DNA from: JAIBJN01 sp035461525
Lineage (GTDB): Bacteria; Actinomycetota; Thermoleophilia; Gaiellales; Gaiellaceae
Reading direction: 5' to 3'
DNA: 48,852 nucleotides
Assembly: GCA_035461525.1 (NCBI GenBank)
Contig: DATHVD010000064.1
Coordinates: 1 to 48,852, forward strand
Of the stretch, positions 15,636 to 22,930 are shown piece by piece (positions within the stretch are counted from its first letter, which is position 1; each line of letters begins with the position of its first letter). Position numbers and translations under genes: made by a program. The notes under the pieces were generated by a model that was not told where the DNA came from, did no database searches, and worked only from the letters and a program-made list of their open reading frames with translations.

Positions 15636-16466
15636 TCACTCGCCCCAGTCGAGGTCGCGGGCGGCGATCGGCAGGGGGATGACGAGCCCTTGGGGCGTCG
15701 CGGTCCGGAACAGGTGCACACCGAAGCGCGTGGCGACGGCGGTCCAGCGCTCGTCGGGCGACCAGGCCACGGCCCGCGGGGCGGCGAGGGGCGGGAGGGG
15801 CACCTCGCGCCCTCCGCTCGTAAGGATGCGAACGGTCCCCGCGGCTTCCGAGAGGACGGCGACGTACCGGCCGCTCGGGCTGGGTCGCAGGGCGGCGTCC
15901 GCGGGCAGGAGGGACGCTACTCCGGCGAGGGGGCGTCCGTCGTCGTAGACGAGGAGCCGGCGCTCGCCCGGCGCCGCCGGGGCCTCGGCGACGACTGCGA
16001 TCCGCCCGCCGTCCAGGCCGACCGCCTGGCGGGCGCGATATCCACCGGGGAGCCGCGCGATCATCCCGAGCGAGCGCGTCAAGAGCTCCTTCGAGAGCAC
16101 GATCTGCACGGCGCCGTACCCGAGGCCGGCCCAGACGACGTCGCCTTCGAAGGCTCCGATCCCTCCGCTCGGAACGTGGGGGCGGCAGCTCTCGAACGGC
16201 GGCGCGCGGCGCGGCTCAAACTCGGGGAGGGAGACCGCGTGCAGGCGGCAGTCCTCGTCGGCGAACGTAAGAACGCCGGTCACCCCGGCCTCCCGGAGAC
16301 GGGCGACCGCGAGCTCGGGCTCACGCGCGAGGACGGGCAGCGTGGCCTCCGCCCCGGTTGGAACCGCCCCCTCCCCCTCCCCCTCACCGCGAAGCGCGTC
16401 GACCGTCGCCGCGACCGCGACCGCGACGAGCCCGACGACGACGAGCCACGTCAGCGGGCCCCGCAC
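15636..16466 (-). CDS. Membrane-anchored beta-propeller-like protein, paralog 2
   Basis: A 276-residue protein. The N-terminal segment LTWLVVVGLVAVAVAATV is a single membrane anchor, so the rest should be outside the cytoplasm. Two Cys residues (EDCRLHAV and ESCRPHV) may form a disulfide. The C-terminal half has propeller-blade sequences, for example AWSPDERWTAVATRFGVHLF. It is a clear paralog of the upstream gene: both begin with a TW...VDALR anchor, share REAGVTGVLTFAD-like and SPDERW blocks, and end in a RDLDW/RDVHW motif. The GTG start lies three bases after the paralog's stop. Ligand is unknown. Confidence 0.8.
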   Translation of the reverse strand: MRGPLTWLVVVGLVAVAVAATVDALRGEGEGEGAVPTGAEATLPVLAREPELAVARLREAGVTGVLTFADEDCRLHAVSLPEFEPRRAPPFESCRPHVPSGGIGAFEGDVVWAGLGYGAVQIVLSKELLTRSLGMIARLPGGYRARQAVGLDGGRIAVVAEAPAAPGERRLLVYDDGRPLAGVASLLPADAALRPSPSGRYVAVLSEAAGTVRILTSGGREVPLPPLAAPRAVAWSPDERWTAVATRFGVHLFRTATPQGLVIPLPIAARDLDWGE

Positions 16467-16469
16467 GGG

Positions 16470-17507
16470 CTACCGCCAGTGGACGTCGCGGGCGTCGATG
16501 GGCACATGGTGGATCGACGGCGTGCGCTCGTCGGCGCGGAAAACGTAGATGCCGTCCGAAGCGGCCGTCGCGATCCACCGCTCGTCGGGGGACCACGCCA
16601 GCGCGTACCCGTGCCTGACCGCGGGCCGCACCGTGCGACCCTCGAGGTCGAGGACGGCCAGGCCGCCGGGGTCGACGATCCGCGCGACGGCGAAGCGGCC
16701 CGACGGGCTTGCCCGCACGTGCGCGAGGTCGCCGTAGCCGAATCCCGGCTGCCCGACGAGAGTGCCGTCGCCGTCGAAGACGGCGAGCAGGTCGAGCCGC
16801 TCGTCCCGCGAACGCGCGCGGACGATCGCGGCGATGCGGTCCCACGCGAGCCAGGCGATCTCCTCGACCGCGAACTCGTACCCCCGCCAGCCGGAGCGCT
16901 CGAGCGCCGTTGCGAGAGCGGCGCGCGTGAGCGCCGGGCGCTCGCCGACGGGCCCCCCGTCGCCGAGCCGCCCCTGGAGCACGACGACCTCGCCGCCCCT
17001 CACGACCGCCAGCGCACCGTCCGCCCTCCACGCCGGCATGCACCCGCGGTACGTCGCCGATTCTCTCTCCCCGCGCCGGCTCACGCGCACCGCGCTCCCC
17101 TCGCAGCGCGCGCCGAGGGTGCCGTCCGGCGAGACGGCAGTGCCGTCGAACGTCATCTCCCGCAGCCGCTGCGGCGCGAAGGAGCACGTGCTGGCGTCCG
17201 GCGCCTCGCGCTCGACGAGATCCGGAAGCCGCACGACGTGGATCCGGCAGTCCGGGTCGGCGTAGGTGAGGACGCCGTGGACGCCCGCCCTGCGCAGCCC
17301 GGCGGCGGCGACGTCCCGGGCCGTGCGCGGCGTCTCTTCGGGCTCCTCGACCGCCGCCGCCTCCTCCCCGGTCGTCGTCTCGGCCGGGAGCTCCTCCGGG
17401 GGTCGTGGAGACGCCCCTCCCCCCGACGAGCGCAGGGCGTCCACGCCTGCTGCGAGCACGAGCGCCGCGAAGCCCGCCGCCAGGAGCCAGGTCACCCCCT
17501 GACGCAC
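16470..17507 (-). CDS. Membrane-anchored beta-propeller-like protein, paralog 1
   Basis: A 345-residue protein. The anchor VTWLLAAGFAALVLAAGV is followed by a Ser/Pro/Glu-rich linker (residues ~30-65). An extracytoplasmic domain follows with Cys in PDCRIHVV, STCSF, ARCEG and RGCMP. Propeller-like blades include RASPSGRFAVARIV and AWSPDERWIATAASDGIYVF. I chose the GTG at 17507 because it aligns with the start of the downstream paralog; a purine-rich stretch GGAGGGAGGGG lies 8-18 bases upstream. It is divergent from the ECF sigma gene and shares a control region with it. I know no named family beyond WD40/PD40-like. Confidence 0.8.
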   Translation of the reverse strand: MRQGVTWLLAAGFAALVLAAGVDALRSSGGGASPRPPEELPAETTTGEEAAAVEEPEETPRTARDVAAAGLRRAGVHGVLTYADPDCRIHVVRLPDLVEREAPDASTCSFAPQRLREMTFDGTAVSPDGTLGARCEGSAVRVSRRGERESATYRGCMPAWRADGALAVVRGGEVVVLQGRLGDGGPVGERPALTRAALATALERSGWRGYEFAVEEIAWLAWDRIAAIVRARSRDERLDLLAVFDGDGTLVGQPGFGYGDLAHVRASPSGRFAVARIVDPGGLAVLDLEGRTVRPAVRHGYALAWSPDERWIATAASDGIYVFRADERTPSIHHVPIDARDVHWR

Positions 17508-17569
17508 TGTCCCTACCCCTCCCTCCAGGGCAGCCGCGCGCCGGCGGAAACCGCGACCCTCACACGACC

Positions 17570-17595
17570 AGGGTACGCCGCCCGGGCCCGGGCGG
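17570..17595 (-). promoter_or_regulatory. TACCCT -10 box with adjacent 18-bp perfect palindrome
   Basis: The palindrome CCGCCCGGGCCCGGGCGG occupies 17578-17595 and is its own reverse complement. On the minus strand it sits just upstream of TACCCT (17570-17575), in the spacer of a putative promoter for the propeller genes about 56 bases from their GTG. It is also ~100 bases upstream of the divergent sigma-factor start. A dimeric regulator site is plausible; GC richness raises the chance-match rate. Confidence 0.4.
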
Positions 17596-17691
17596 GCGCA
17601 GGACGCCGTGGAGTGCGGGCGCGGGGGACGGACCTCCTCGGCGGGGCGGAGCGTATCCGGGGCGGATGGACCTCTCGACGGCACACGCTCG

Positions 17692-17697
17692 TATAGT
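17692..17697 (+). promoter_or_regulatory. TATAGT -10 box for the ECF sigma gene
   Basis: TATAGT ends nine bases before the ATG at 17707, without a Shine-Dalgarno between them. No convincing -35 is visible. The spacing fits a leaderless or near-leaderless start. Confidence 0.5.
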
Positions 17698-17706
17698 CGG
17701 CACGCG

Positions 17707-18252
17707 ATGGCGGGCGACGGCCGCGACGAGCGCGCCTGGGTGCGCGGTGCCCGGGCCGGCTCCACCTCCGACCTCGAGGCGCTCTTCCGTGCCCATTGGG
17801 GCCGCGCCTACCGGGCCGCGTACCTCGTCGTCCACGACGACGCCGCCGCCGAGGACATCGCGCAGGAGGCCTTCCTCGCCGCCGTTCGCGCCCTCGACCG
17901 CTTCGACGGCTCCCGTCCATTCGGGCCGTGGCTCCACCGGATCGTCGTCAACAGGGCGATCGACTGGTCGCGGGCTCGGGCCCTCCGGGGCGAGGTCGGC
18001 GGCGACGACGCGCTCGCGGGAGCGGCGGCGCCGGAGCGGACGGACGCGGCGGCGGCCCCTTCCGCAGACGTCCTCGCCGCCCTCGCCTCGCTCCCTCCGG
18101 AGCACCGCGCCGTCATCGTCCTCCGCCACCTCCTCGACTACAGCCCCGGCGAGATCGCCCGCATCCTCGACGTGCCCCGGGGAACGGTGAACTCACGCCT
18201 CCGGCGGGGCCTCGACGCCTTGCAGGAGTCGCTGCCGAGGGAGGAGCCGTGA
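17707..18252 (+). CDS. ECF-type RNA polymerase sigma factor
   Basis: A 181-residue sigma-70 of the two-domain extracytoplasmic-function kind. Region 2 is LEALFRAHWGRAYRAAYLVV then EDIAQEAFLAAVRALDRFD, with PFGPWLHRIVVNRAIDWSR for the DNA-melting part. A low-complexity Ala-rich linker follows, then region 4: SLPPEHRAVIVLRHLLDYS and GEIARILDVPRGTVNSRL, the -35-binding helix-turn-helix. The stop overlaps the next gene's start as GTGA. By family knowledge such factors are held by a co-transcribed membrane partner; the coupled downstream membrane protein is the candidate. Confidence 0.93.
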   Translation: MAGDGRDERAWVRGARAGSTSDLEALFRAHWGRAYRAAYLVVHDDAAAEDIAQEAFLAAVRALDRFDGSRPFGPWLHRIVVNRAIDWSRARALRGEVGGDDALAGAAAPERTDAAAAPSADVLAALASLPPEHRAVIVLRHLLDYSPGEIARILDVPRGTVNSRLRRGLDALQESLPREEP

Positions 18253-19454
18253 AGGGGCGGGACGTGCGCGACGCCCTGCTCGGCGTGCCCGTGCCGGACG
18301 AGGCCGACGCCGGGCGGCGCTCGTGGGCCGTGGTGCGTGGCGCGTTCGAGGCGCGCGAGCCCGTCTCGCGCCCGCCGCGACGGCTCCGACTCCTGGTCGC
18401 TCTCGCGCTCCTGGCCGTCCTCGTCGCCGCCGCCCTCTCCCCGCCCGGCCGAGCCGTCGGGGGCTGGGTGCGCGACCGCGTCGCCGGCGAGGGGGACGCC
18501 GAGCCGGCCCTCTTCCGCCTTCCGGCTCCGGGACCGTTGCTCGTCGTCTCGGAGCAAGGGCCCTGGGTCGTGCAGCCCGACGGCTCGAAGCGCCTCCTCG
18601 GCCGCTACGAGGACGCGTCCTTCTCGCCGCGCGGGCTCCACGTCGTGGCGACGAGCGCACGCCGCGTGGTCGCCCTCACCCCGGCCGGCGAGCTGCGCTG
18701 GAGCGTGACGCGTCCCGAGCCGGTGTCCGGCGCCCGCTGGGCGCCGAGCGGCTTCCGGGTCGCCTACCTGGAGGGCGAGACGGTCAGGGTCGTGGCCGGC
18801 GACGGCACCGGCGACCGCCTGCTCGCCGAGGGCGCGGCCCCCGTGGCGCCGGCCTGGCGCCCAGGCGCGGACGAGAACGTCCTCGCCTATGCGGACGCGG
18901 AGGGCCGCGTGCGGGTCGTCGACGCCGACTCCGGCGAGGAGCTCGTGCGGCTACCGCCCGCCGCCGGCGTGCGCGCGCTCCTCTGGACGCCCGACGGGCT
19001 GCCGGTGGTCGTCACGGAGAGCGAGGTGCGCGTGCACGGCCCGCGCGGACGCCTGCTGGAGGCAGCGAGCGTCCGGCTGGCCGAGGGCCACGAGGTCTTG
19101 GACGTGGCCCTGGTCGCGGGCGACGCCGTCTACGCCGACTTCGATCCCGCCGACGAGGAGACGATGCTCGTTCGCGCGGCCTGTTTCGCCCGCGGGCCTT
19201 GTCGGACGATCGGCCCGCGGGCGGTCTTCGCCGGCGCCGGCCGGCTCGAGGGCCTCACGCTCTCGCCGGACGGGCGCTGGCTCCTCGCCGCCTGGCCGGA
19301 CGCCGACCAGCTCCTCTTCCTCCGGCTTGGCACCGGGCGGGCGCAGCGGATCGTCGCAGTGGACGACGTCCGCCGCGAGTTCGACCCCGGCGGGACGGGC
19401 GGCAGGGCGGCCCCCAGGCCGGCGGGTTGGTGCTGCCCCGCGCCGGCTCAGTAG
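18249..19454 (+). CDS. Membrane beta-propeller protein coupled to the ECF sigma factor (possible anti-sigma)
   Basis: A 401-residue protein. Residues 1-45 are cytoplasmic and charged, one membrane helix follows (LRLLVALALLAVLVAAALS near residues 46-64), then ~330 residues outside with repeated propeller-like blades (ASFSPRGLHVVATSARRVVA, ARWAPSGFRVAYL, LTLSPDGRWLLAAWPD). Two Cys in AACFARGPCR may pair. Topology is that of an anti-sigma factor with an external sensor, but the short cytoplasmic part lacks an HxxxCxxC zinc anti-sigma motif, so the role is inferred from GTGA coupling to the sigma gene. Its 3' end overlaps the convergent cupredoxin gene by seven bases. Confidence 0.82.
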   Translation: MKGRDVRDALLGVPVPDEADAGRRSWAVVRGAFEAREPVSRPPRRLRLLVALALLAVLVAAALSPPGRAVGGWVRDRVAGEGDAEPALFRLPAPGPLLVVSEQGPWVVQPDGSKRLLGRYEDASFSPRGLHVVATSARRVVALTPAGELRWSVTRPEPVSGARWAPSGFRVAYLEGETVRVVAGDGTGDRLLAEGAAPVAPAWRPGADENVLAYADAEGRVRVVDADSGEELVRLPPAAGVRALLWTPDGLPVVVTESEVRVHGPRGRLLEAASVRLAEGHEVLDVALVAGDAVYADFDPADEETMLVRAACFARGPCRTIGPRAVFAGAGRLEGLTLSPDGRWLLAAWPDADQLLFLRLGTGRAQRIVAVDDVRREFDPGGTGGRAAPRPAGWCCPAPAQ

Positions 19455-19888
19455 CGGTAGCCGTCCTCCTCGTCCCCGGTCGTCGTGTCCTCCGCCGGCG
19501 CCCCGCCGCCTGCCCCGACCGCAACGGTCGCCTCCATGCCGAGGCTCCTGTGGCTCCCCAGCGGGCACCAGAGCACGACGTCGCCCTCCGTCAGGTCGAC
19601 CCGGAGGTCCGCCGCCTCGCCGGGAGCGAGATCGTCCGTCTCCGCCTCGAGCCCGGGCCCCTCGACCCGGAGTGCGTGGACGACGTCGCCCTCGTTGACG
19701 ACGCGCAGCGTCGTCGTCCCGGGCTCGAGCCCGGGAGCAGGCGCGACGGCGAAGTCCGTGAGGACGACGTCGACGGCGACGCCGACGCCCGCCGCGGACG
19801 GAGTCTCTTCCGCGCTCGGCGACTCCTCGCCGCCGCAGGCAGGGGCGGCGAGGAGCGCCAGCGCGGAAAGCGCGATCCGCCACATCAC
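19448..19888 (-). CDS. Cupredoxin-domain lipoprotein
   Basis: A 146-residue exported protein. The signal peptide WRIALSALALLAAPAC ends in a lipobox-like site with Cys18, then a Ser/Glu-rich spacer. The globular part is a cupredoxin fold with type-1 copper ligands in the right order: His in DVVHALRV, and Cys, His and Met in CPLGSHRSLGM. It probably binds copper at the outer face of the membrane and carries electrons or senses copper. It is convergent with the ECF/propeller gene pair. The acidic C-terminal tail ends DEEDGYRY. Confidence 0.85.
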   Translation of the reverse strand: MMWRIALSALALLAAPACGGEESPSAEETPSAAGVGVAVDVVLTDFAVAPAPGLEPGTTTLRVVNEGDVVHALRVEGPGLEAETDDLAPGEAADLRVDLTEGDVVLWCPLGSHRSLGMEATVAVGAGGGAPAEDTTTGDEEDGYRY

Positions 19889-19944
19889 GAGCCAATACGG
19901 GCCTCCTCCGTCCGCGGTTTCGCCGCAGGCTCGCGGCCAGGGAC

Positions 19945-19950
19945 TATCGT
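19945..19950 (+). promoter_or_regulatory. TATCGT -10 box for the amidohydrolase gene
   Basis: TATCGT ends six bases before the GTG at 19957; no Shine-Dalgarno is visible. It is one of a group of similarly placed TANNNT boxes in this window. Confidence 0.4.
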
Positions 19951-19956
19951 TGCGCC

Positions 19957-21495
19957 GTGATCCTCGAGAACGGCGTCGTCCGCACGCTCGACCCCTCCCT
20001 GCCCCGCGCGGCGGCCCTCGCGATCGCCGGCGCCCGGATCGCCGGCGGCGTCGGCACGCACGAGACCGCGCTCGCGAGCCCGGAGCGCGTCGACCTCCGC
20101 GGGCTCTGCGTCCTTCCCGGCTTCACGGACGCGCACGTCCACTTCCCGACCTGGTCGCTCGCGCAGCGCCAGGTGCGGCTTGAGGGCGCGGCGACGCTCG
20201 ACGAGGCACTCGCCCGCGTGGCCGCCGCAGTGCCCGACGTTCCTCCGGGCCGGTGGCTGCGGGGCCTCGGCTGGCGAAGCGGCGACTGGTCGCCCGCCGT
20301 CGAGCCGACGAAGGAGGCGCTCGACGCGGCCACGGGCGACGTCCCAACCGCCCTCATGGCCAGGGACTACCACTCCCTGTGGGTCAACTCGGCCGCGCTC
20401 GCTCTCGCCGACGGCGACCTCGACGTGCCCGGCGGCGTCGTCGAGCGCGACGAGCGCGGCGAGCCGACCGGCGTCCTGCGCGAGGAGTGCGCCTGGCATT
20501 TCCGCGACGTCCATTCCCGCCCGAGCGGCGCCGAGATGGTGGAGGCTTCCCGCGAGGGGATGCGAATCGCGAACGCCCGCGGCGTGACCGCGATCCACGA
20601 CAAGGACGGCTGGCTCGGCGCGCTGCGCGTCTTCCAGCGGCTCCGGGACGAGGGCTCGCTGACCCTGCGGGTTTGGCAGTCCCTTCCGTGGGAGCAGCTC
20701 GAGCGACTGGACGAGCTCGGAATCGTCTCCGGGCTCGGGGACGACCTGCTCCGAATCGGCTACATCAAGGCGTTCCTCGACGGGACGCTCGGCTCCCGGA
20801 CGGCGCTCCTGCTCGACGGCTCCGGGGTCGAGATCACGAGCTACGAGGAGTTCGTCGACATCGTCCGCCGAAGCGCGCGGGCGGGCTTCCCGGTGGCCGT
20901 GCACGCGATCGGAGACCTGGCGAACCGCCGCGCGCTCGACGCGTTCGAGGAGACGCAGGACGAGTGGCGCGCGCAGGGGCTGCCGCAACGGATCGAGCAC
21001 GCGCAGCTCCTCGCCCCGGAGGACGTCGGCCGCTTCGCCGAGCTCGGCGTCGCCGCCTCCGTCCAGTTCAGCCACGCGCCCTCCGACCGGGACCTCGCCG
21101 ACCGTTTCTGGGCCGGGAAGACGGACGGCGCCTACGCCTTCCGCTCACTCCTCGACTCGGGCGCCGTCGTCGCGAACGGCTCCGACGCGCCCGTGGAGGA
21201 GCTCGACCCGCTGCTCGGGATCCGGGCCGGCGTCCTCCGCAGCCTCGACGAACGCGAGGCCTGGCACGGCGAACAGGCAGTCACCATCGAGGAGGCCCTC
21301 CACGCGACGTGCGTCGCCCCGGCCTGGCTCGCCGGCGACGAGCGCCGGCGGGGGCGGCTCCTCCCCGGCTACCTCGCCGACCTCGTCGTCCTCGACCGCG
21401 ACCCCCTCGACTGCCCTCCGGACGAGCTGGGGGGGATCGAGGTGGTCGCCACGATGCTCGGCGGACGCTGGGTGCACAACCCGCCGCCCTGGTAG
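19957..21495 (+). CDS. Amidohydrolase of the YtcJ/NfdA group
   Basis: A 512-residue metal-dependent hydrolase. Motifs in order: GFTDAHVHF near residue 54 (metal HxH), KAFLDGTLGSRTA near 271 (with the conserved Lys), HAIGD near 316, RIEHAQLL near 346 and SDAPVE near 409. The C-terminal GYLADLVVLDRDPL is the usual return strand of the beta-sandwich. Family members hydrolyse N-acyl, formamide or imide bonds; substrate cannot be stated. The GTG start is supported by the -10 box six bases upstream and by ENGVVRTLDP at the N terminus. Only 40 bases separate it from the HxlR regulator. Confidence 0.9.
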   Translation: MILENGVVRTLDPSLPRAAALAIAGARIAGGVGTHETALASPERVDLRGLCVLPGFTDAHVHFPTWSLAQRQVRLEGAATLDEALARVAAAVPDVPPGRWLRGLGWRSGDWSPAVEPTKEALDAATGDVPTALMARDYHSLWVNSAALALADGDLDVPGGVVERDERGEPTGVLREECAWHFRDVHSRPSGAEMVEASREGMRIANARGVTAIHDKDGWLGALRVFQRLRDEGSLTLRVWQSLPWEQLERLDELGIVSGLGDDLLRIGYIKAFLDGTLGSRTALLLDGSGVEITSYEEFVDIVRRSARAGFPVAVHAIGDLANRRALDAFEETQDEWRAQGLPQRIEHAQLLAPEDVGRFAELGVAASVQFSHAPSDRDLADRFWAGKTDGAYAFRSLLDSGAVVANGSDAPVEELDPLLGIRAGVLRSLDEREAWHGEQAVTIEEALHATCVAPAWLAGDERRRGRLLPGYLADLVVLDRDPLDCPPDELGGIEVVATMLGGRWVHNPPPW

Positions 21496-21523
21496 CCGCG
21501 AGGGCCCGGACCGCTCCGGGAGC

Positions 21524-21529
21524 TACAAT
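21524..21529 (+). promoter_or_regulatory. TACAAT -10 box for the HxlR gene
   Basis: TACAAT ends six bases before the ATG at 21536. A second in-frame ATG at 21545 is preceded by GAGG, so both leaderless and leadered initiation are possible. Confidence 0.5.
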
Positions 21530-21535
21530 GAGGCG

Positions 21536-21901
21536 ATGCGCACCATGAAGCCCGTGCACGACGAGGAGTGCGCGGTCGCCTGTACGGCCGACATCATCGG
21601 CTCCAAGTGGACGGCCATCATCGTCCACGACCTCTCCGAGGGCCCGCGCCGCTTCTCCGAGCTCGAGCGCTCGTGTCCCGGCATCAGCCCGCGCACCCTG
21701 TCCGAGCGGCTCCGCGTGCTCGAGCAGGAGAACCTGATCGAGAAGCACGCCGGCGCCCGCAAGGTCGAGTACGAACTGACCGAGAAGGGCGAGGCGCTGC
21801 TGCCGATCATCGACGAGATGCGCCTCTTCGGCCACGCCTGGCTCGTGCCGGACGACACGCACACGCACGGCGAGCCGGCCAAGGCTGCCCCGGCCGCCTA
21901 G
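21536..21901 (+). CDS. HxlR/DUF24-family transcription regulator
   Basis: A 121-residue winged-helix regulator. ADIIGSKWTAIIVHDLSEGP, RFSELERSCPGISPRTLSER and LIEKHAGARKVEYELTEKG are the standard HxlR blocks. Two Cys residues near the N terminus (positions 12 and 16, in EECAVACTAD) lie where redox-sensing Cys occur in this family. The C-terminal ~20 residues (DTHTHGEPAKAAPAA) form a flexible tail. It may control the amidohydrolase just upstream or the proline dehydrogenase gene on the opposite strand; no operator was identified. Confidence 0.9.
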   Translation: MRTMKPVHDEECAVACTADIIGSKWTAIIVHDLSEGPRRFSELERSCPGISPRTLSERLRVLEQENLIEKHAGARKVEYELTEKGEALLPIIDEMRLFGHAWLVPDDTHTHGEPAKAAPAA

Positions 21902-21910
21902 CCTCGCAGC

Positions 21911-22930
21911 TCAGCGGCGCGCGAGGTTGCGCAGCAGGAAGAGGAGGTTCGCGGGCCGCTCGGCCAGCCGCCGCATCAGGTACGGGAACCACTCCGGCCC
22001 GAAGGGCGTGGCGACGAGCACGCGGTAGCCGCGGCGCGCGAGGTCCAGCTGGAGCTGGGGGCGCACGCCGTAGAGCATCTGCAGCTCGAAGCGGTCGCGG
22101 CCGATCCCCTCCCGCTCGGCGAACGCGAGCGCGTGCCCGATCATCCGCTCGTCGTGAGTGGCGATCGCGGTGTAGCCGCCGCCCGCGAGCGAGCGCTCGA
22201 CGAGCCGGAGGTAGGCGCCGTCGACGTCCTCCTTCCGCGGGTAGGCGACGTCCGGCGACTCGAGGTAGGCGCCCTTCACGAGCCGCAGGTTGGGCCGGAG
22301 CGGCAGGAGCTCCTCCAGGTCGCGCGGCGTGCGGTAGAGGTAGGACTGGAGCACCGTGCCCACGTTGTCGAGGCCGTCGTCGCGCAGCCGGCGGTAGATG
22401 CGGAGCGTGGCGTCGACGACGCCCGAGTGCTCCATGTCGATGCGCACGAAGGTGCCGAGCTCGGCCGCCCGCGCCACGACGCGGCGGACGTTGGCGTAGG
22501 CAACCTCCTCGCCGACGTCGAGGCCGAGGTGCGTGAGCTTGAGCGCGACGTTGACCTGGAGGTCCTCAGCGTCGAGGCGGTGGAGGATGCCGAGGTACTC
22601 GTCGGCGACCGCGTTCGCCTCGTCCACGTCGGCCACGTCCTCGCCGAGCAGAGTCGTGTTGGCGACGAGCCCCTGCTCGTTCAGGCCGCGGAGGACCCGA
22701 ACGCACTCGTCGAGCGTCTCGCCGGCGACGAAGCGCGCCGCCCCCAGGCGCATGCCGTACCGGCCGACGACGCGGCGCACGAGCGTGCTGCCGGCCGACG
22801 CCAGCACGAGCTTCCGCAGGACGCCGTTGACGAGCCGCGCGACCGGCCCCGGCCCGGCGGGAGCCGTCTCGCCCCGAGGGGGCGCCTCCGGGCTCGGCGC
22901 GGCCGGGCCGGAGACACCGCCGGCGCTCAA
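21911..22930 (-). CDS. putA: Proline dehydrogenase
   Basis: A 339-residue monofunctional PRODH barrel that oxidises proline to pyrroline-5-carboxylate with FAD. FELQMLYGVRPQLQL and ATPFGPEWFPYLMRRLAERP are diagnostic, with RLVKGAYLESPDVAYPRKEDV upstream. I placed the start at the TTG overlapping the previous stop as TTGA; the first ~28 residues are Pro/Gly-rich and a later GTG (the V of PVARLVNGVLRK) is also possible. It is coupled to the M20 peptidase upstream, suggesting release of proline from peptides followed by catabolism. The partner P5C dehydrogenase is not in the window. Confidence 0.92.
   Translation of the reverse strand: MSAGGVSGPAAPSPEAPPRGETAPAGPGPVARLVNGVLRKLVLASAGSTLVRRVVGRYGMRLGAARFVAGETLDECVRVLRGLNEQGLVANTTLLGEDVADVDEANAVADEYLGILHRLDAEDLQVNVALKLTHLGLDVGEEVAYANVRRVVARAAELGTFVRIDMEHSGVVDATLRIYRRLRDDGLDNVGTVLQSYLYRTPRDLEELLPLRPNLRLVKGAYLESPDVAYPRKEDVDGAYLRLVERSLAGGGYTAIATHDERMIGHALAFAEREGIGRDRFELQMLYGVRPQLQLDLARRGYRVLVATPFGPEWFPYLMRRLAERPANLLFLLRNLARR

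Noticed and set aside
15591..17696. Long open frame antisense to the propeller genes
   Set aside because: Its product is Arg/Asp/Gly-rich with no recognisable domain, while the minus-strand frames have membrane anchors and paralogous motifs.
19885..21075. Long open frame antisense to the amidohydrolase
   Set aside because: The plus-strand frame holds every amidohydrolase metal motif; the antisense product has none.
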